Of a stretch of 26,766 bases of DNA, positions 7,272 through 14,843 are shown one piece after another (position 1 is the stretch's first letter; every line of letters starts with the position of its first letter). The notes beneath the pieces are model-generated. The model had not been told where the DNA came from. It saw nothing but the letters and a program-made list of their open reading frames with translations, and did no database searches. The stretch lies in contig LWDM01000013.1 in assembly GCA_002083525.1 (NCBI GenBank), positions 6,366 to 33,131 of the forward strand, given 5' to 3'. The DNA comes from Proteobacteria bacterium SG_bin9 (lineage in GTDB: Bacteria; Pseudomonadota; Alphaproteobacteria; Rhizobiales; Xanthobacteraceae). A program made the position numbers and the translations under genes.

Positions 7272-8144
7272 ATGCACGACTTCGATCGACTTGCTATCGA
7301 CACGTATGATTTCGTGACGTCGATGGGTGGCAGGTTCTTTTGGATATTTGATCCTGCGTGGGGGTCTGATGGTTCGACCAACCCGCCATGGTCAAGCGAT
7401 GGTGCTCACGTCAAACTTGCTGATGCTCTGACGCAAAGATGGGCTGAATGGCGTCGCTTATATCAGGAGATTTACACTCGCAGTCCTCGCTTAAGGCTGT
7501 ACGACATGATGCACGACATCGGTGAAAGCCATAATGCGTCGTCCTGGCCGATGCACGAGTGGCGCATCGCGGATTGGGTCGATGCTGGCGATCCGTCGGC
7601 GCCACCACCATTCGACGATCGATACGATATCGTTACTCCGGAGTTCTTCGAACAATTGGCCGAGTTGCGCCGGCTCTGTGGTGGGTGGCTCTACTGGAGC
7701 GATGACGTTAGGGATGTCGTGTTCGCGCCGGAAGACGAATGGCAGCGCGTGCGCGCTGCGCAAGAAGAAACCCACATAGAACTGCAGCGAAAGGTAAAGG
7801 AAAGTCTCGCCGAGTTTGAGCTATACCAAAAACGGATGCCCGAAATTGTCGCGTTGGCTCGCGCTGATAAGAGCTTTTGGGAGAAACTTCGGAAGTGGGA
7901 GCTCGACAACGAATTGAAGAGATCATTGCAGCTTCAGACGCTGAAATTGCGGGCTCAGTCGCTGGGATCCGAGAGCATTCGTGGGCCCATCCTTTTAGTT
8001 GGCTCTGGTAAGCCGTCCGATCTTCCAGTCGATCCAATCTTCCGGGATTTTCTAGCGAGCGTCCTCAAGTCCGACGACATGCTGAAGCCCGGCATTGTCG
8101 CCAGCGCTATTAGCATGGAGGTTCGCCGCGAGCTTGGTATCTAG
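7272..8144 (+). CDS. Hypothetical protein of unknown family, AT-richer than its neighbours
   Basis: I do not recognise this 290-residue protein. No signal peptide or membrane segment is visible. The N-terminal half is rich in aromatic residues and acidic pairs (for example GGRFFWIFDPAWG near residue 20, and WPMHEWRIADW near 90-100). Residues about 175-245 are charged and leucine-rich (EELQRKVKESLAEFELYQK-like spacing) and probably form a long helix or coiled coil. The C-terminal 50 residues contain GPILLVGSGKPSDLP. Codon choice is visibly less GC-biased than in flanking genes, suggesting later acquisition. An ATG at 7191 is in frame, but the one at 7272 has GAGGAAGG just upstream and is preferred. 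It may be a DNA-island or accessory protein; no function is assigned. Confidence 0.75.
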   Translation: MHDFDRLAIDTYDFVTSMGGRFFWIFDPAWGSDGSTNPPWSSDGAHVKLADALTQRWAEWRRLYQEIYTRSPRLRLYDMMHDIGESHNASSWPMHEWRIADWVDAGDPSAPPPFDDRYDIVTPEFFEQLAELRRLCGGWLYWSDDVRDVVFAPEDEWQRVRAAQEETHIELQRKVKESLAEFELYQKRMPEIVALARADKSFWEKLRKWELDNELKRSLQLQTLKLRAQSLGSESIRGPILLVGSGKPSDLPVDPIFRDFLASVLKSDDMLKPGIVASAISMEVRRELGI

Positions 8145-8149
8145 TCGAC

Positions 8150-8184
8150 AGACGCGATGCAACGCTGAACGCCGCATCGCGTCT
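8150..8184. terminator. Hairpin at a convergent junction, possible bidirectional terminator
   Basis: A perfect 11-bp stem (AGACGCGATGC at 8150-8160 with GCATCGCGTCT at 8174-8184) and a 13-base loop sit between the ends of the unknown plus-strand gene and the minus-strand dehydrogenase. No T-run follows on either strand. It resembles the shorter repeat at 21650-21697 (shared GACGCGATGCA). Confidence 0.55.
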
Positions 8185-8197
8185 GGGACGGGTTGTT

Positions 8198-8956
8198 TCA
8201 AGCACCAAACCCGCCGTCGACATTCAACACCGTGCCGGTGACGAACGACGCCTGCGGGCTTGCGAGGAAGACGACGCCGGCGGCGATCTCTTCCGGGCGG
8301 CCGTAGCGCTGCAGCGCGTGCATGGTGCGCTGGGCTTCGGAGAAGTCGCCATTCTCCGGGTTCATATCGGTGTTGATCGAGCCTGGCTGCAGCACGTTGA
8401 CGGTGATGCCGCGCAGGCCGAGGTCGCGCGCCGCACCCTTGCTGTAGCCGACGATCGCGGCTTTGGTCGCGGCGTAGTCGGCCATGCCATTGAAGCTTGC
8501 GCGCGACGCAATGCCGGAGCCGATGGTGACGATGCGGCCGTTGTCGCTGATCACTTTGGCGGCGGCGCGGATGGCGGTGACGACGCCACCGACGTTGATT
8601 GCGTACTGGCGATCGAATGCGGCCGCGCTGTTCGCATCGTCGACAGGGGCGGCGACGAAGACGCCGGCGTTGTTGACGAGAATGTCGAAGCCGCCGAAAT
8701 CCTTCGCCACGTCGGCAACGAGTTTCTCGACTTCGGTCGTATTGGCCTGGTCGGCCTTGTAGGCCTTCGCCTTCACGCCCTTGGCGGCGAGGTCGCGGAC
8801 CACGGCGTCTGCCTTGTCCGGCGATGATGTGTAGCTGATGGCAACGCTCGCGCCTTCGTCGGCAAGCGCCTTGGCAGTGGCGGCGCCGATGCCGCGCGAA
8901 CCGCCGGTGACGAGAGCAACTTTTCCTTGAAGTTTGCCTTGGAGGGTCTTGGTCAT
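8198..8956 (-). CDS. SDR-family oxidoreductase (FabG-like)
   Basis: This 252-residue classical short-chain dehydrogenase/reductase has the cofactor motif TGGSRGIG (residues 17-24), NNAG (95-98), Asn121, Ser147, and the catalytic YAATK (Tyr161, Lys165). It ends in the common LNVDGGFGA. It should interconvert an alcohol and a ketone with NAD(P); Ser41-Tyr42 after the second strand leaves the cofactor choice open. The FabG likeness does not prove a fatty-acid role, since no fab genes are nearby. Two ATGs lie six bases apart; AGGAG abuts the first but is six bases from the second, so 8956 is the start. The AT-rich region upstream carries a palindrome that could control it. Confidence 0.9.
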   Translation of the reverse strand: MTKTLQGKLQGKVALVTGGSRGIGAATAKALADEGASVAISYTSSPDKADAVVRDLAAKGVKAKAYKADQANTTEVEKLVADVAKDFGGFDILVNNAGVFVAAPVDDANSAAAFDRQYAINVGGVVTAIRAAAKVISDNGRIVTIGSGIASRASFNGMADYAATKAAIVGYSKGAARDLGLRGITVNVLQPGSINTDMNPENGDFSEAQRTMHALQRYGRPEEIAAGVVFLASPQASFVTGTVLNVDGGFGA

Positions 8957-8962
8957 GGTCAT

Positions 8963-8967
8963 CTCCT
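8963..8967 (-). promoter_or_regulatory. Ribosome binding site that decides the SDR start
   Basis: AGGAG on the minus strand touches the upstream ATG (8960-8962) with no spacer but stands six bases from the ATG at 8954-8956. Only the second gives a workable spacing. Confidence 0.7.
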
Positions 8968-9049
8968 GATCTGTTGCCGTAGGCTGGCTGCGCGTGTTGC
9001 GCGTCGGCGCGGCGTGTTCGATGAGGAGAACCTAGGGGTGTTTTTATCG

Positions 9050-9083
9050 TATCGAAATAGAAACTATCGAAACATATTGTTTC
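9050..9083. promoter_or_regulatory. Candidate operator in the SDR/kinase intergenic region
   Basis: An AT-rich block holds two direct copies of TATCGAAA (9050-9057 and 9065-9072, 15 bases apart). The second copy runs into a palindrome GAAACA-TAT-TGTTTC (9069-9083). It lies between the divergent dehydrogenase and kinase genes. No dedicated regulator is adjacent, so the binding protein is unknown. Confidence 0.45.
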
Positions 9084-9149
9084 CATTTATGTTCATGGAA
9101 CCTATTGAAGCGTCACGAATTAAGTCAAGTTGATCACAGGCGGTTGGGG

Positions 9150-11078
9150 ATGATGAAGGGTAGCGAGCGTTTCGGCGCCTCACTCACGGAGGACGGTCGC
9201 TATCGGCTTCTGGTCGAGGCGGTCACCGACTACGCGATCTACATGCTCGACCCCGATGGCGTTATTACCAGCTGGAATGCGGGTGCGCGCCGCTTCAAGG
9301 GCTATGAGGCATCGGAAATCATCGGCCAGAATTTCGCGCAGTTCTATCGCGAGGAGGATCGCGCGCGCGGACTGCCGCAGCGTGGTCTCGAAACGGCTGC
9401 GCGCGAGAACAAGTTCGAGGGCGAGGGCTGGCGCGTCCGCAAGGACGGCACGCAGTTCTGGGCTCATGTGGTGATCGACCCGATCCGCGATGAGGCAGGC
9501 AATCTTGTCGGCTACGCCAAGATCACCCGCGATCTCACCGAGCGCATGAAGGCCGAAGAGGCGCTGCGGCTCAGCGAGGAACAGTTTCGCATTCTCGTTC
9601 AAGGCGTCACCGACTACGCAATCTATATGCTGGGTCCGGACGGAAGCGTCGCCAGTTGGAACGCCGGCGCGGAGCGCATCAAGGGCTACGCGCCCGATGA
9701 AATCATCGGACAGCACTTTTCGAAATTCTACACGCCCGAGGATTTGAAAACCGGCGAGCCGGCGCGCGCGCTGGAGACGGCGATCCGTGAGGGGCGTTAC
9801 GAGAAGGAAGCACAGCGCGTGCGCAAGGACGGCACGCGCTTCTGGGCCAACGTCGTCATCGATCCGATCCGCGCCCGCGATGGTTCGATCGTCGGCTTCG
9901 CCAAGATCACGCGCGATGTGACCCAGAAGAAACTCGCCGAACGCGAGCTTGAGGTCGCGCGCGAGACGCTGTTCCAGGCGCAGAAGATGGAGGCGGTCGG
10001 GCAACTGACCGGCGGCATCGCCCACGACTTCAACAATCTCTTGATGGCGATCCTCGGCAGCCTCGAACTCGTCCGCAAGCGGATAACGCCCGAGCCGTCG
10101 GTCGCGCGCTTTCTCGACAACGCGATCGAGGGTGCGCAGCGCGGTGCTGTGTTGACGCAGCGTATGCTTGCGTTTGCCCGTCGTCAGGATCTGAGCCCGG
10201 TCGCGGTCGATGTGCCCGCGCTCGTCGAAGGCATGATGGGGCTGCTGCACAGCTCGCTTGGTCCGACCATTCGCGTCGAGACGCGTTTCCCGCGCGGGCT
10301 CGCGAACGTTCACGCCGATCCGAACCAGCTCGAACTGGCGATCCTCAACCTTGCAGTGAATGCGCGCGACGCCATGTCGCGCGGCGGGCTGATCGTGATC
10401 GACGCGCGCAACGAACGGCTTGCCAGCGGGCCGCCTCAAGGCAGTTACGTCTGCATTTCGGTCAAGGATAGCGGGTCCGGCATGGACGAAGCGACATTGT
10501 CGCGCGCGATGGAGCCGTTCTTCACGACAAAGGGCGTCGGCAAGGGCACGGGGCTCGGCCTGTCGATGGTTCACGGCATGGTCGAGCAGCTGGGAGGCAA
10601 GATGGAGTTGAAGAGCACGGTGGGCGAGGGCACCACGGCGGAGCTGTGGTTGCCGGTCGCCGGCGCCGACGCGGCAGCGTTGGCGGACAATGGCGGTAGG
10701 GCTGCGAATGCAGCACCGCAGAAGCGCACACATGTGGTGCTTGCGGTCGATGACGATCCGCTGGTGTTGCTGAACACCGTTGCGATCCTCGAAGACCTTG
10801 GACATACGGTGTTCGAGGCCGGCTCCGGACCGAAGGCGCTGGAAATCCTCAAGCGCGAACCGCGCATCGATCTCGTCGTCACCGATCAGGCGATGCCGAA
10901 CATGACCGGCGTGCAACTGGCGGAAAACATCCGCTCGCAGCGGCCGGCCATGCCGATCATCGTCGTCACCGGCTATGCCGAACTGCCGGGCGATGCGCCA
11001 ACCGGTCTGCAGAAATTGTCAAAACCGTTCCGTCAGCAGGATCTGGAAGAAACGATCCGGTTGATGCAGCAGGCGTGA
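9150..11078 (+). CDS. Hybrid PAS-PAS sensor histidine kinase with C-terminal receiver
   Basis: Numbered from the ATG at 9150, this 642-residue protein has no membrane segment, so it is a cytosolic sensor. Two adjacent PAS domains (about 15-130 and 140-255) are closely similar, both starting VTDYAIYML and both containing KITRD near the end. A HisKA region follows with the phospho-acceptor His292 in GGIAHDFNNLL, then an HATPase domain with N-box LAVNARDAM, DSGSGMD and GKGTGLGLS. The C-terminal receiver has AVDDD and phospho-acceptor Asp579 (TDQAMPNMTG). It should sense a small ligand, light or redox state through PAS and pass phosphate internally; the output partner is not in the window. The frame opens with TTG at 9105; the ATG pair at 9150/9153 after GGTTGGGG fits better. 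It is followed 10 bases later by a convergent gene. Confidence 0.9.
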   Translation: MMKGSERFGASLTEDGRYRLLVEAVTDYAIYMLDPDGVITSWNAGARRFKGYEASEIIGQNFAQFYREEDRARGLPQRGLETAARENKFEGEGWRVRKDGTQFWAHVVIDPIRDEAGNLVGYAKITRDLTERMKAEEALRLSEEQFRILVQGVTDYAIYMLGPDGSVASWNAGAERIKGYAPDEIIGQHFSKFYTPEDLKTGEPARALETAIREGRYEKEAQRVRKDGTRFWANVVIDPIRARDGSIVGFAKITRDVTQKKLAERELEVARETLFQAQKMEAVGQLTGGIAHDFNNLLMAILGSLELVRKRITPEPSVARFLDNAIEGAQRGAVLTQRMLAFARRQDLSPVAVDVPALVEGMMGLLHSSLGPTIRVETRFPRGLANVHADPNQLELAILNLAVNARDAMSRGGLIVIDARNERLASGPPQGSYVCISVKDSGSGMDEATLSRAMEPFFTTKGVGKGTGLGLSMVHGMVEQLGGKMELKSTVGEGTTAELWLPVAGADAAALADNGGRAANAAPQKRTHVVLAVDDDPLVLLNTVAILEDLGHTVFEAGSGPKALEILKREPRIDLVVTDQAMPNMTGVQLAENIRSQRPAMPIIVVTGYAELPGDAPTGLQKLSKPFRQQDLEETIRLMQQA

Positions 11079-11088
11079 GCGCCCGCGA

Positions 11089-11574
11089 TCAGGACGTAGC
11101 CGCGTCGGCGGCTGCGACCTCGCATACATCGACCCACCGGGCGTTGACGAGATCGGCCATCCGCTGCGGCGCGATCCGCACCGCGCTGTTGCCGGAGCCG
11201 GCCGCCGGTACCACCACGTCGAACGCTTTCATCGACACATCGCAGTAGACCGGCAGCGGCTGCTTCAGGCCGAACGGACAGATGCCGCCGACGCGATGGC
11301 CGGTCGCCTCGAACGCTTCGTCTGCGTTGAGCATGCGCGGCTTGCCGCCGAACGCCGCACGCGCCTTCTTGTTGTCGAGCCGCGCGGTGCCGCAGGTGAC
11401 GACCAGCAGCACCTGCTCGCCGACGCGCAGCGACAATGTCTTGGCGATATGCGAGGGCGGCACGCCGAACGCTTCCGCCGCCAGCGCGACGGTCGCGGAG
11501 CTCTGATCGGACTCGATCACTTCAATATCGGGAGCGCGCTCGGCAAAGAACGCGCGGACGGATTCGACGGACAT
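11089..11574 (-). CDS. YbaK/EbsC-family aminoacyl-tRNA deacylase
   Basis: This 161-residue protein is a stand-alone YbaK/ProX-type domain. It shows the conserved catalytic Lys45 in AKTLSLR, LDNKKARAAFG in the middle, a GGICPFG motif and the C-terminal SGNSAVRIAP segment. The family hydrolyses mischarged tRNAs (YbaK acts on Cys-tRNA-Pro) in the cytosol; other members have different specificities, so the substrate is inferred. The full family length is present. It ends 10 bases from the end of the convergent kinase gene with no terminator between them. A hairpin separates it from the amidohydrolase upstream. Confidence 0.88.
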   Translation of the reverse strand: MSVESVRAFFAERAPDIEVIESDQSSATVALAAEAFGVPPSHIAKTLSLRVGEQVLLVVTCGTARLDNKKARAAFGGKPRMLNADEAFEATGHRVGGICPFGLKQPLPVYCDVSMKAFDVVVPAAGSGNSAVRIAPQRMADLVNARWVDVCEVAAADAATS

Positions 11575-11579
11575 GCGGA

Positions 11580-11609
11580 TTGAATGCCCGACATACGCCG
11601 GGCATTCAA
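11580..11609. terminator. Hairpin between amidohydrolase end and ybaK-like gene
   Basis: A perfect 11-bp stem (TTGAATGCCCG at 11580-11590 with CGGGCATTCAA at 11599-11609) has an 8-base loop. It sits just 3' of the minus-strand amidohydrolase and 5' of the next minus-strand gene, so it could end the first transcript. The T-run is missing, which keeps confidence moderate. Confidence 0.5.
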
Positions 11610-11613
11610 CCCC

Positions 11614-12495
11614 TCACATCTTCAACAGCCTGCGCGCGTTTTGCTTCAGCACCTTCGGGCGCACTTCGTCGCGGATTTCGAGCTTGGCGAAATCCGACAT
11701 CCAGCGGTCCGGCGAGATCACCGGCCAGTCGGAGCCGAACAGCATCTTGTCTTGAAGAATTGTATTCACGTAGCGCACGAGGATCGGCGGAAAGTACTTC
11801 GGCGACCAGCCGGAGAGGTCGATGTAGACGTTCGGCTTGTGGGTCGCGACCGACAGCGCTTCTTCCTGCCAGGGGAAGGAGGGATGCGCGAGGATGATCG
11901 GCATGTCGGGGAAGTCGACCGCGACGTCGTCGATGTACATCGGGTTGGAGAATTTCAGCCGCATGCCGTTGCCGCCCGGCATGCCGGAGCCGACACCGGT
12001 CTGTCCGGTGTGGAACAGGGCAATGGCGCCGCCCTCCGCAATCGCTTCATAGAGCGGATAGGCCATGCGGTCGTTCGGATAGAAGCCCTGCATGGTCGGG
12101 TGGAATTTGAAGCCGCGGATGCCATAGTTCTCGATCAGGTCGCGCGCCTCGCGTGCGCCGAGCTTGCCCTTGGCCGGATCGATGCTGGCGAACGGGATCA
12201 GAACGTCGGAGTTCTGCGCGGCGAGTTCGGCCATCTCGTAATTGTTGTAGCGGCGGAAGCCGGTCTCGCGCTCGGCATCGACCGGGAAGATCACGGCGGC
12301 GATGTTCTTCGCACGATAGTAGGCGGCGGTCTCCGGCACTGTCGGCGGATGTTTGTGCGGCGACTTGAAGTACTCCGCCATCCGCGCCTGAAACTCGTCA
12401 TAGCCGTCGTCGCCATGGGTGCCGCACGGCTCTTCGGCGTGGGTGTGAATGTCGATGGCGAGCACGGTGTCGAGGTTCGGGATTTTGGGAAGCAT
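11614..12495 (-). CDS. Amidohydrolase-2 family TIM-barrel metal-dependent hydrolase
   Basis: This 293-residue protein has the amidohydrolase_2 (PF04909) pattern. The metal site starts with IDIHTH near residue 17, followed by FKFHPT, a second His in LAHPSFPW and Asp in FGSDWP near the C-terminus. The family includes decarboxylases, hydratases and C-C hydrolases of aromatic catabolism (for example 4-oxalomesaconate hydratase, resorcylate decarboxylase, and the CouO-type beta-ketoacyl-CoA hydrolase of Rhodopseudomonas). The exact reaction is not readable from sequence. GGAGGATGC precedes the ATG at 12495 and fixes the start; a longer frame to 12573 lacks such a site. An AT-rich near-palindrome lies upstream. 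The gene is close to an acyltransferase, an IclR regulator and acyl-CoA-type hydratases, hinting at a shared pathway. Confidence 0.85.
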   Translation of the reverse strand: MLPKIPNLDTVLAIDIHTHAEEPCGTHGDDGYDEFQARMAEYFKSPHKHPPTVPETAAYYRAKNIAAVIFPVDAERETGFRRYNNYEMAELAAQNSDVLIPFASIDPAKGKLGAREARDLIENYGIRGFKFHPTMQGFYPNDRMAYPLYEAIAEGGAIALFHTGQTGVGSGMPGGNGMRLKFSNPMYIDDVAVDFPDMPIILAHPSFPWQEEALSVATHKPNVYIDLSGWSPKYFPPILVRYVNTILQDKMLFGSDWPVISPDRWMSDFAKLEIRDEVRPKVLKQNARRLLKM

Positions 12496-12526
12496 GGGCG
12501 CATCCTCCGGGAGCGGGTCGTTTCTG

Positions 12527-12550
12527 AATTGATTATATCGTATAACAATT
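12527..12550. promoter_or_regulatory. AT-rich near-palindrome upstream of the amidohydrolase
   Basis: Arms AATTG and CAATT flank an AT-rich core containing ATTATA and TATAAC around TCG. The region lies 32 bases upstream of the amidohydrolase start and could be a regulator site or contain the -10 element. The inner bases do not pair exactly, so this is tentative. Confidence 0.4.
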
Positions 12551-12612
12551 GGCACGCAAAAGGTCCAGTGCATTGGCTGCTGTACCCTGACTTGCGGAAT
12601 TGGCGTTCGGGA

Positions 12613-13389
12613 TCAGAGGGCGCGCAGCGTGTTCTTCGGCGCGCAGGCCGGCGCCAGCGCAGCGAGTTCATCGGCGATCGCGCCGTTGAGAACCTGTTCG
12701 AGCCGGATCAACACACGCGCCGAATCGAGCCCATCGATGATGCGATGATCGATCATCAGCCGCATCTCGACCGAACCATCCGCGGCAATCGGGCCGAAGT
12801 TGAGTGCGGTTGCGCACGGCGTGATGAAGTGAGACGGCTCCGCACCGTGCGAGGCGATCACCGACAGACCGAACGTGCCAAAATTGTTGGCGCGCAGGCG
12901 GCCGAGATTGTATCCGGTCCACCACACAAGCCGGCGGATAATCCACGGCAAACGGGAGAGGCGGATGATCCGCTCGAAGCCACGGATCTGTTCCACCGGG
13001 GCCGACTGCGCGGTGCGGATTGTGGCGGCAATCTCGCGGAGCGGCATCGCCGAAGGGTTCTTGACGATCAGCAGAAACACGCTGGCTTCGCCTTCGTGTT
13101 GGCGCTCCACCGTCACACTCGCCGCGCTTGCCGGGTACTGATAGAAGTGCGGCCACGGATAACGCAGGTAGGCGCGCCGCAGCGCCGGAAATTCGTCAGC
13201 GACGAGCGCATAGGCCTTGGTGGCGATTGCGATCCAGGAGATGCGCTCTGTCAGCGTCTCACGCGCTGCGCGAAGCGGCGCGATGTTCGTCGCCCTCTTC
13301 ACGCTGACGAGAGGTATCCCACGCAACAGCCACATGAGATCGATGACGGCCCTGCGATGAGGCGAGATGCGGATGCGGTGTCCGCGCAT
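12613..13389 (-). CDS. Stand-alone 2-oxoacid dehydrogenase E2-type acyltransferase domain
   Basis: This 258-residue protein matches only the catalytic domain of dihydrolipoamide acyltransferases (chloramphenicol-acetyltransferase fold). The active-site motif HRIIDG is intact, with His215, Asp219 and Gly220, preceded by GSVEMRLMID. There is no lipoyl domain and no E1/E3-binding domain, and no dehydrogenase genes are nearby. It may therefore use acyl-CoA directly with another acceptor. The N-terminal PHRRAVIDLMWL segment is typical of such short relatives, which supports the start at 13389, but no ribosome site is visible there. A 13-base palindrome (13398-13410) lies immediately upstream. The gene follows the IclR gene on the same strand. 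Function and substrate are unknown. Confidence 0.75.
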   Translation of the reverse strand: MRGHRIRISPHRRAVIDLMWLLRGIPLVSVKRATNIAPLRAARETLTERISWIAIATKAYALVADEFPALRRAYLRYPWPHFYQYPASAASVTVERQHEGEASVFLLIVKNPSAMPLREIAATIRTAQSAPVEQIRGFERIIRLSRLPWIIRRLVWWTGYNLGRLRANNFGTFGLSVIASHGAEPSHFITPCATALNFGPIAADGSVEMRLMIDHRIIDGLDSARVLIRLEQVLNGAIADELAALAPACAPKNTLRAL

Positions 13390-13397
13390 GGGAAAAA

Positions 13398-13410
13398 ATT
13401 CGGTCCGAAT
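13398..13410. promoter_or_regulatory. Perfect palindrome just upstream of the E2-type gene
   Basis: ATTCGG-T-CCGAAT is a perfect 6-1-6 inverted repeat, 9 bases before the start codon, where a ribosome site would be expected. It could be a binding site that blocks expression or an RNA hairpin over the start; both are inference. Confidence 0.4.
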
Positions 13411-13474
13411 GAAAATCGATAATGGTCACCGCAGCTGCCGCACGGCGGCTGCATCCCGACTTTGATCTAAAACA

Positions 13475-14296
13475 TCAGGAAATACCACTGGGCATTTGGA
13501 TACGGATGTCCTGCGCGGCGCGTTGCAGTGGCCGCAGGAACCGCTTCTTCGCGGCCGCCTCGGTGATCGAGCCGGAGATCGTGTTGATGCTGATGGCGGC
13601 GACGACCCGGCCCTCCGGGTTGCGGACCGGGACGGCCATGCCGCAGATCGACGGATCGAGCTCGGCGTCGACCCAGGCGAAGCCCTGCTCCCGCACACGC
13701 GCCAGTTCCTCGCGCAACTTTTTCGGATCGGTGATGGTGCGCGGCGTCAGCTGCTGAAACGTTGCCGTCTTCAGAAATTCGTCGAGTTTATCGGGTGGCA
13801 GCGCGGCGAGCAGCACGCGGCCGAGCGAGACCACATACGCCGGGAGGCGGCTGCCGACGCCGAGGTTGGTGGCGAGGATGCGGCGTGACGGCCAGCGTTG
13901 CACATAGACGATGTCTTCCTCGTCCAGCACCGCGAGCGCGCAGGACTCGCCGATCTCGTCGCGCAGATTTTCGACGATGCGATGCGAGCTTGCCCAGAAC
14001 GGCAGCGCGTTGAGGTACGACATGCCGAGCCCGAGCGAGCGCGGCCGCAACTGAAAATAGCGTCCGTCGGTCTCGCAGTACTTCATGGTGACAAGGGTCG
14101 CGAGCATGCGCCGTGTGGTCGCGCGCGTCAGGCCGGCGCGCTTCGCCGTTTCCGACAGCGTGTGCCGGCCGGGCTGTTCGCCCAGCGCCTCGACGACGGA
14201 AAAGCCGCGCGCGATCGCGCGTACAAAACTGTCGCTTTCCTTTTTGGTTTTCTCGGTGGTTGTCTCGCGCTTGTCAGCAATGGCTTCGAGTGTCAT
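13475..14296 (-). CDS. IclR-family transcriptional regulator
   Basis: This 273-residue protein has an N-terminal winged helix (about residues 24-85, containing LSETAKRAGLTRATTRRML) and a C-terminal IclR effector domain. The latter includes SCALAVLDEEDIVYVQR, GSRLPAYVVSLGRVLLA and the end block GMAVPVRN-PEGRVVAAISI. The PcaR/PobR subgroup, which controls aromatic-acid catabolism, looks closest by eye. The effector would be a pathway metabolite. The start at 14296 is chosen because the family homology begins a few residues on. It is divergent from the MaoC operon across 59 bases, which contain a perfect inverted repeat, so it probably regulates that operon and itself. Confidence 0.9.
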   Translation of the reverse strand: MTLEAIADKRETTTEKTKKESDSFVRAIARGFSVVEALGEQPGRHTLSETAKRAGLTRATTRRMLATLVTMKYCETDGRYFQLRPRSLGLGMSYLNALPFWASSHRIVENLRDEIGESCALAVLDEEDIVYVQRWPSRRILATNLGVGSRLPAYVVSLGRVLLAALPPDKLDEFLKTATFQQLTPRTITDPKKLREELARVREQGFAWVDAELDPSICGMAVPVRNPEGRVVAAISINTISGSITEAAAKKRFLRPLQRAAQDIRIQMPSGIS

Positions 14297-14323
14297 AAAA
14301 TCTGTCCGTACAATGAATAATAA

Positions 14324-14338
14324 GTTCGCTAGACGAAC
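14324..14338. promoter_or_regulatory. Probable IclR operator
   Basis: GTTCG-CTAGA-CGAAC is a perfect inverted repeat of 5-bp arms with a 5-base spacer, midway between the divergent IclR gene and the MaoC operon. Its size and place fit a dimer of the adjacent regulator. Confidence 0.65.
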
Positions 14339-14355
14339 ATACTGGAGCAAACGCG

Positions 14356-14832
14356 ATGGCGCAAGCGCACGCTTTCGAAACTGATTTCTGGAAGGACGCG
14401 AACCTGCGGAAGACCTGGGACGAGATTGTTCCCGGCGCACCGCGCAAGACGTTGCCTTACACGCTGACTCGCGAGGCGATCGCGCTCTACTGCAAGGCCG
14501 TCGGCGAGACGAATCCGCTCTATCTTGACGAGGAGGCCGCGAAGAAGGGTCCGTTCGGCGGGCTGATCGCGCCGCCGTCGATCCACATCCTCCTGATGTT
14601 TTCCTGCACGCCGGCCGACGACTGGATGCGTAGCCCGGGAACCATCAATGCCGGCCAGTCGTGGAGCTACAACATTCCGGCGCGGCCCGGCGACGTGATC
14701 CGGCTCGAGGCACGCGCGCTCGATAAGTTCATCAAGCGCGAACGGCTGTTCGTCGTTCACGACAATGTCTTCTTCAACCAGAACAATGACGTGATCTGTT
14801 CCGGCCGCGGCCAGACGATCCGGCCGATGTGA
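14356..14832 (+). CDS. MaoC-like N-terminal-type (FAS1-like) dehydratase domain protein
   Basis: This 158-residue protein has the hot-dog fold of the MaoC N-terminal dehydratase family. It shows LTREAIALYCKAVGETNPLY near residue 40, a GGLIAPPS turn, and AGQSWSYNIPARPGDVI. Such subunits pair with a catalytic MaoC partner to form hydratases acting on enoyl-CoA or beta-hydroxyacyl-CoA (compare the HadA/HadB pairs of mycobacteria and mesaconyl-CoA hydratase-like enzymes). The NPLY motif here lacks the His of the canonical NPxHxD catalytic dyad, so it is the likely structural half. The gene is first in a tight operon, with 11 bases to the next start, and is controlled from the divergent IclR region. 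Confidence 0.85.
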   Translation: MAQAHAFETDFWKDANLRKTWDEIVPGAPRKTLPYTLTREAIALYCKAVGETNPLYLDEEAAKKGPFGGLIAPPSIHILLMFSCTPADDWMRSPGTINAGQSWSYNIPARPGDVIRLEARALDKFIKRERLFVVHDNVFFNQNNDVICSGRGQTIRPM

Positions 14833-14843
14833 GGAGCGAAAAC

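Noticed and set aside
11584..13422. 612-codon plus-strand frame over the amidohydrolase and E2-type genes
   Set aside because: It covers two real minus-strand genes and their intergenic region and has no domain features.
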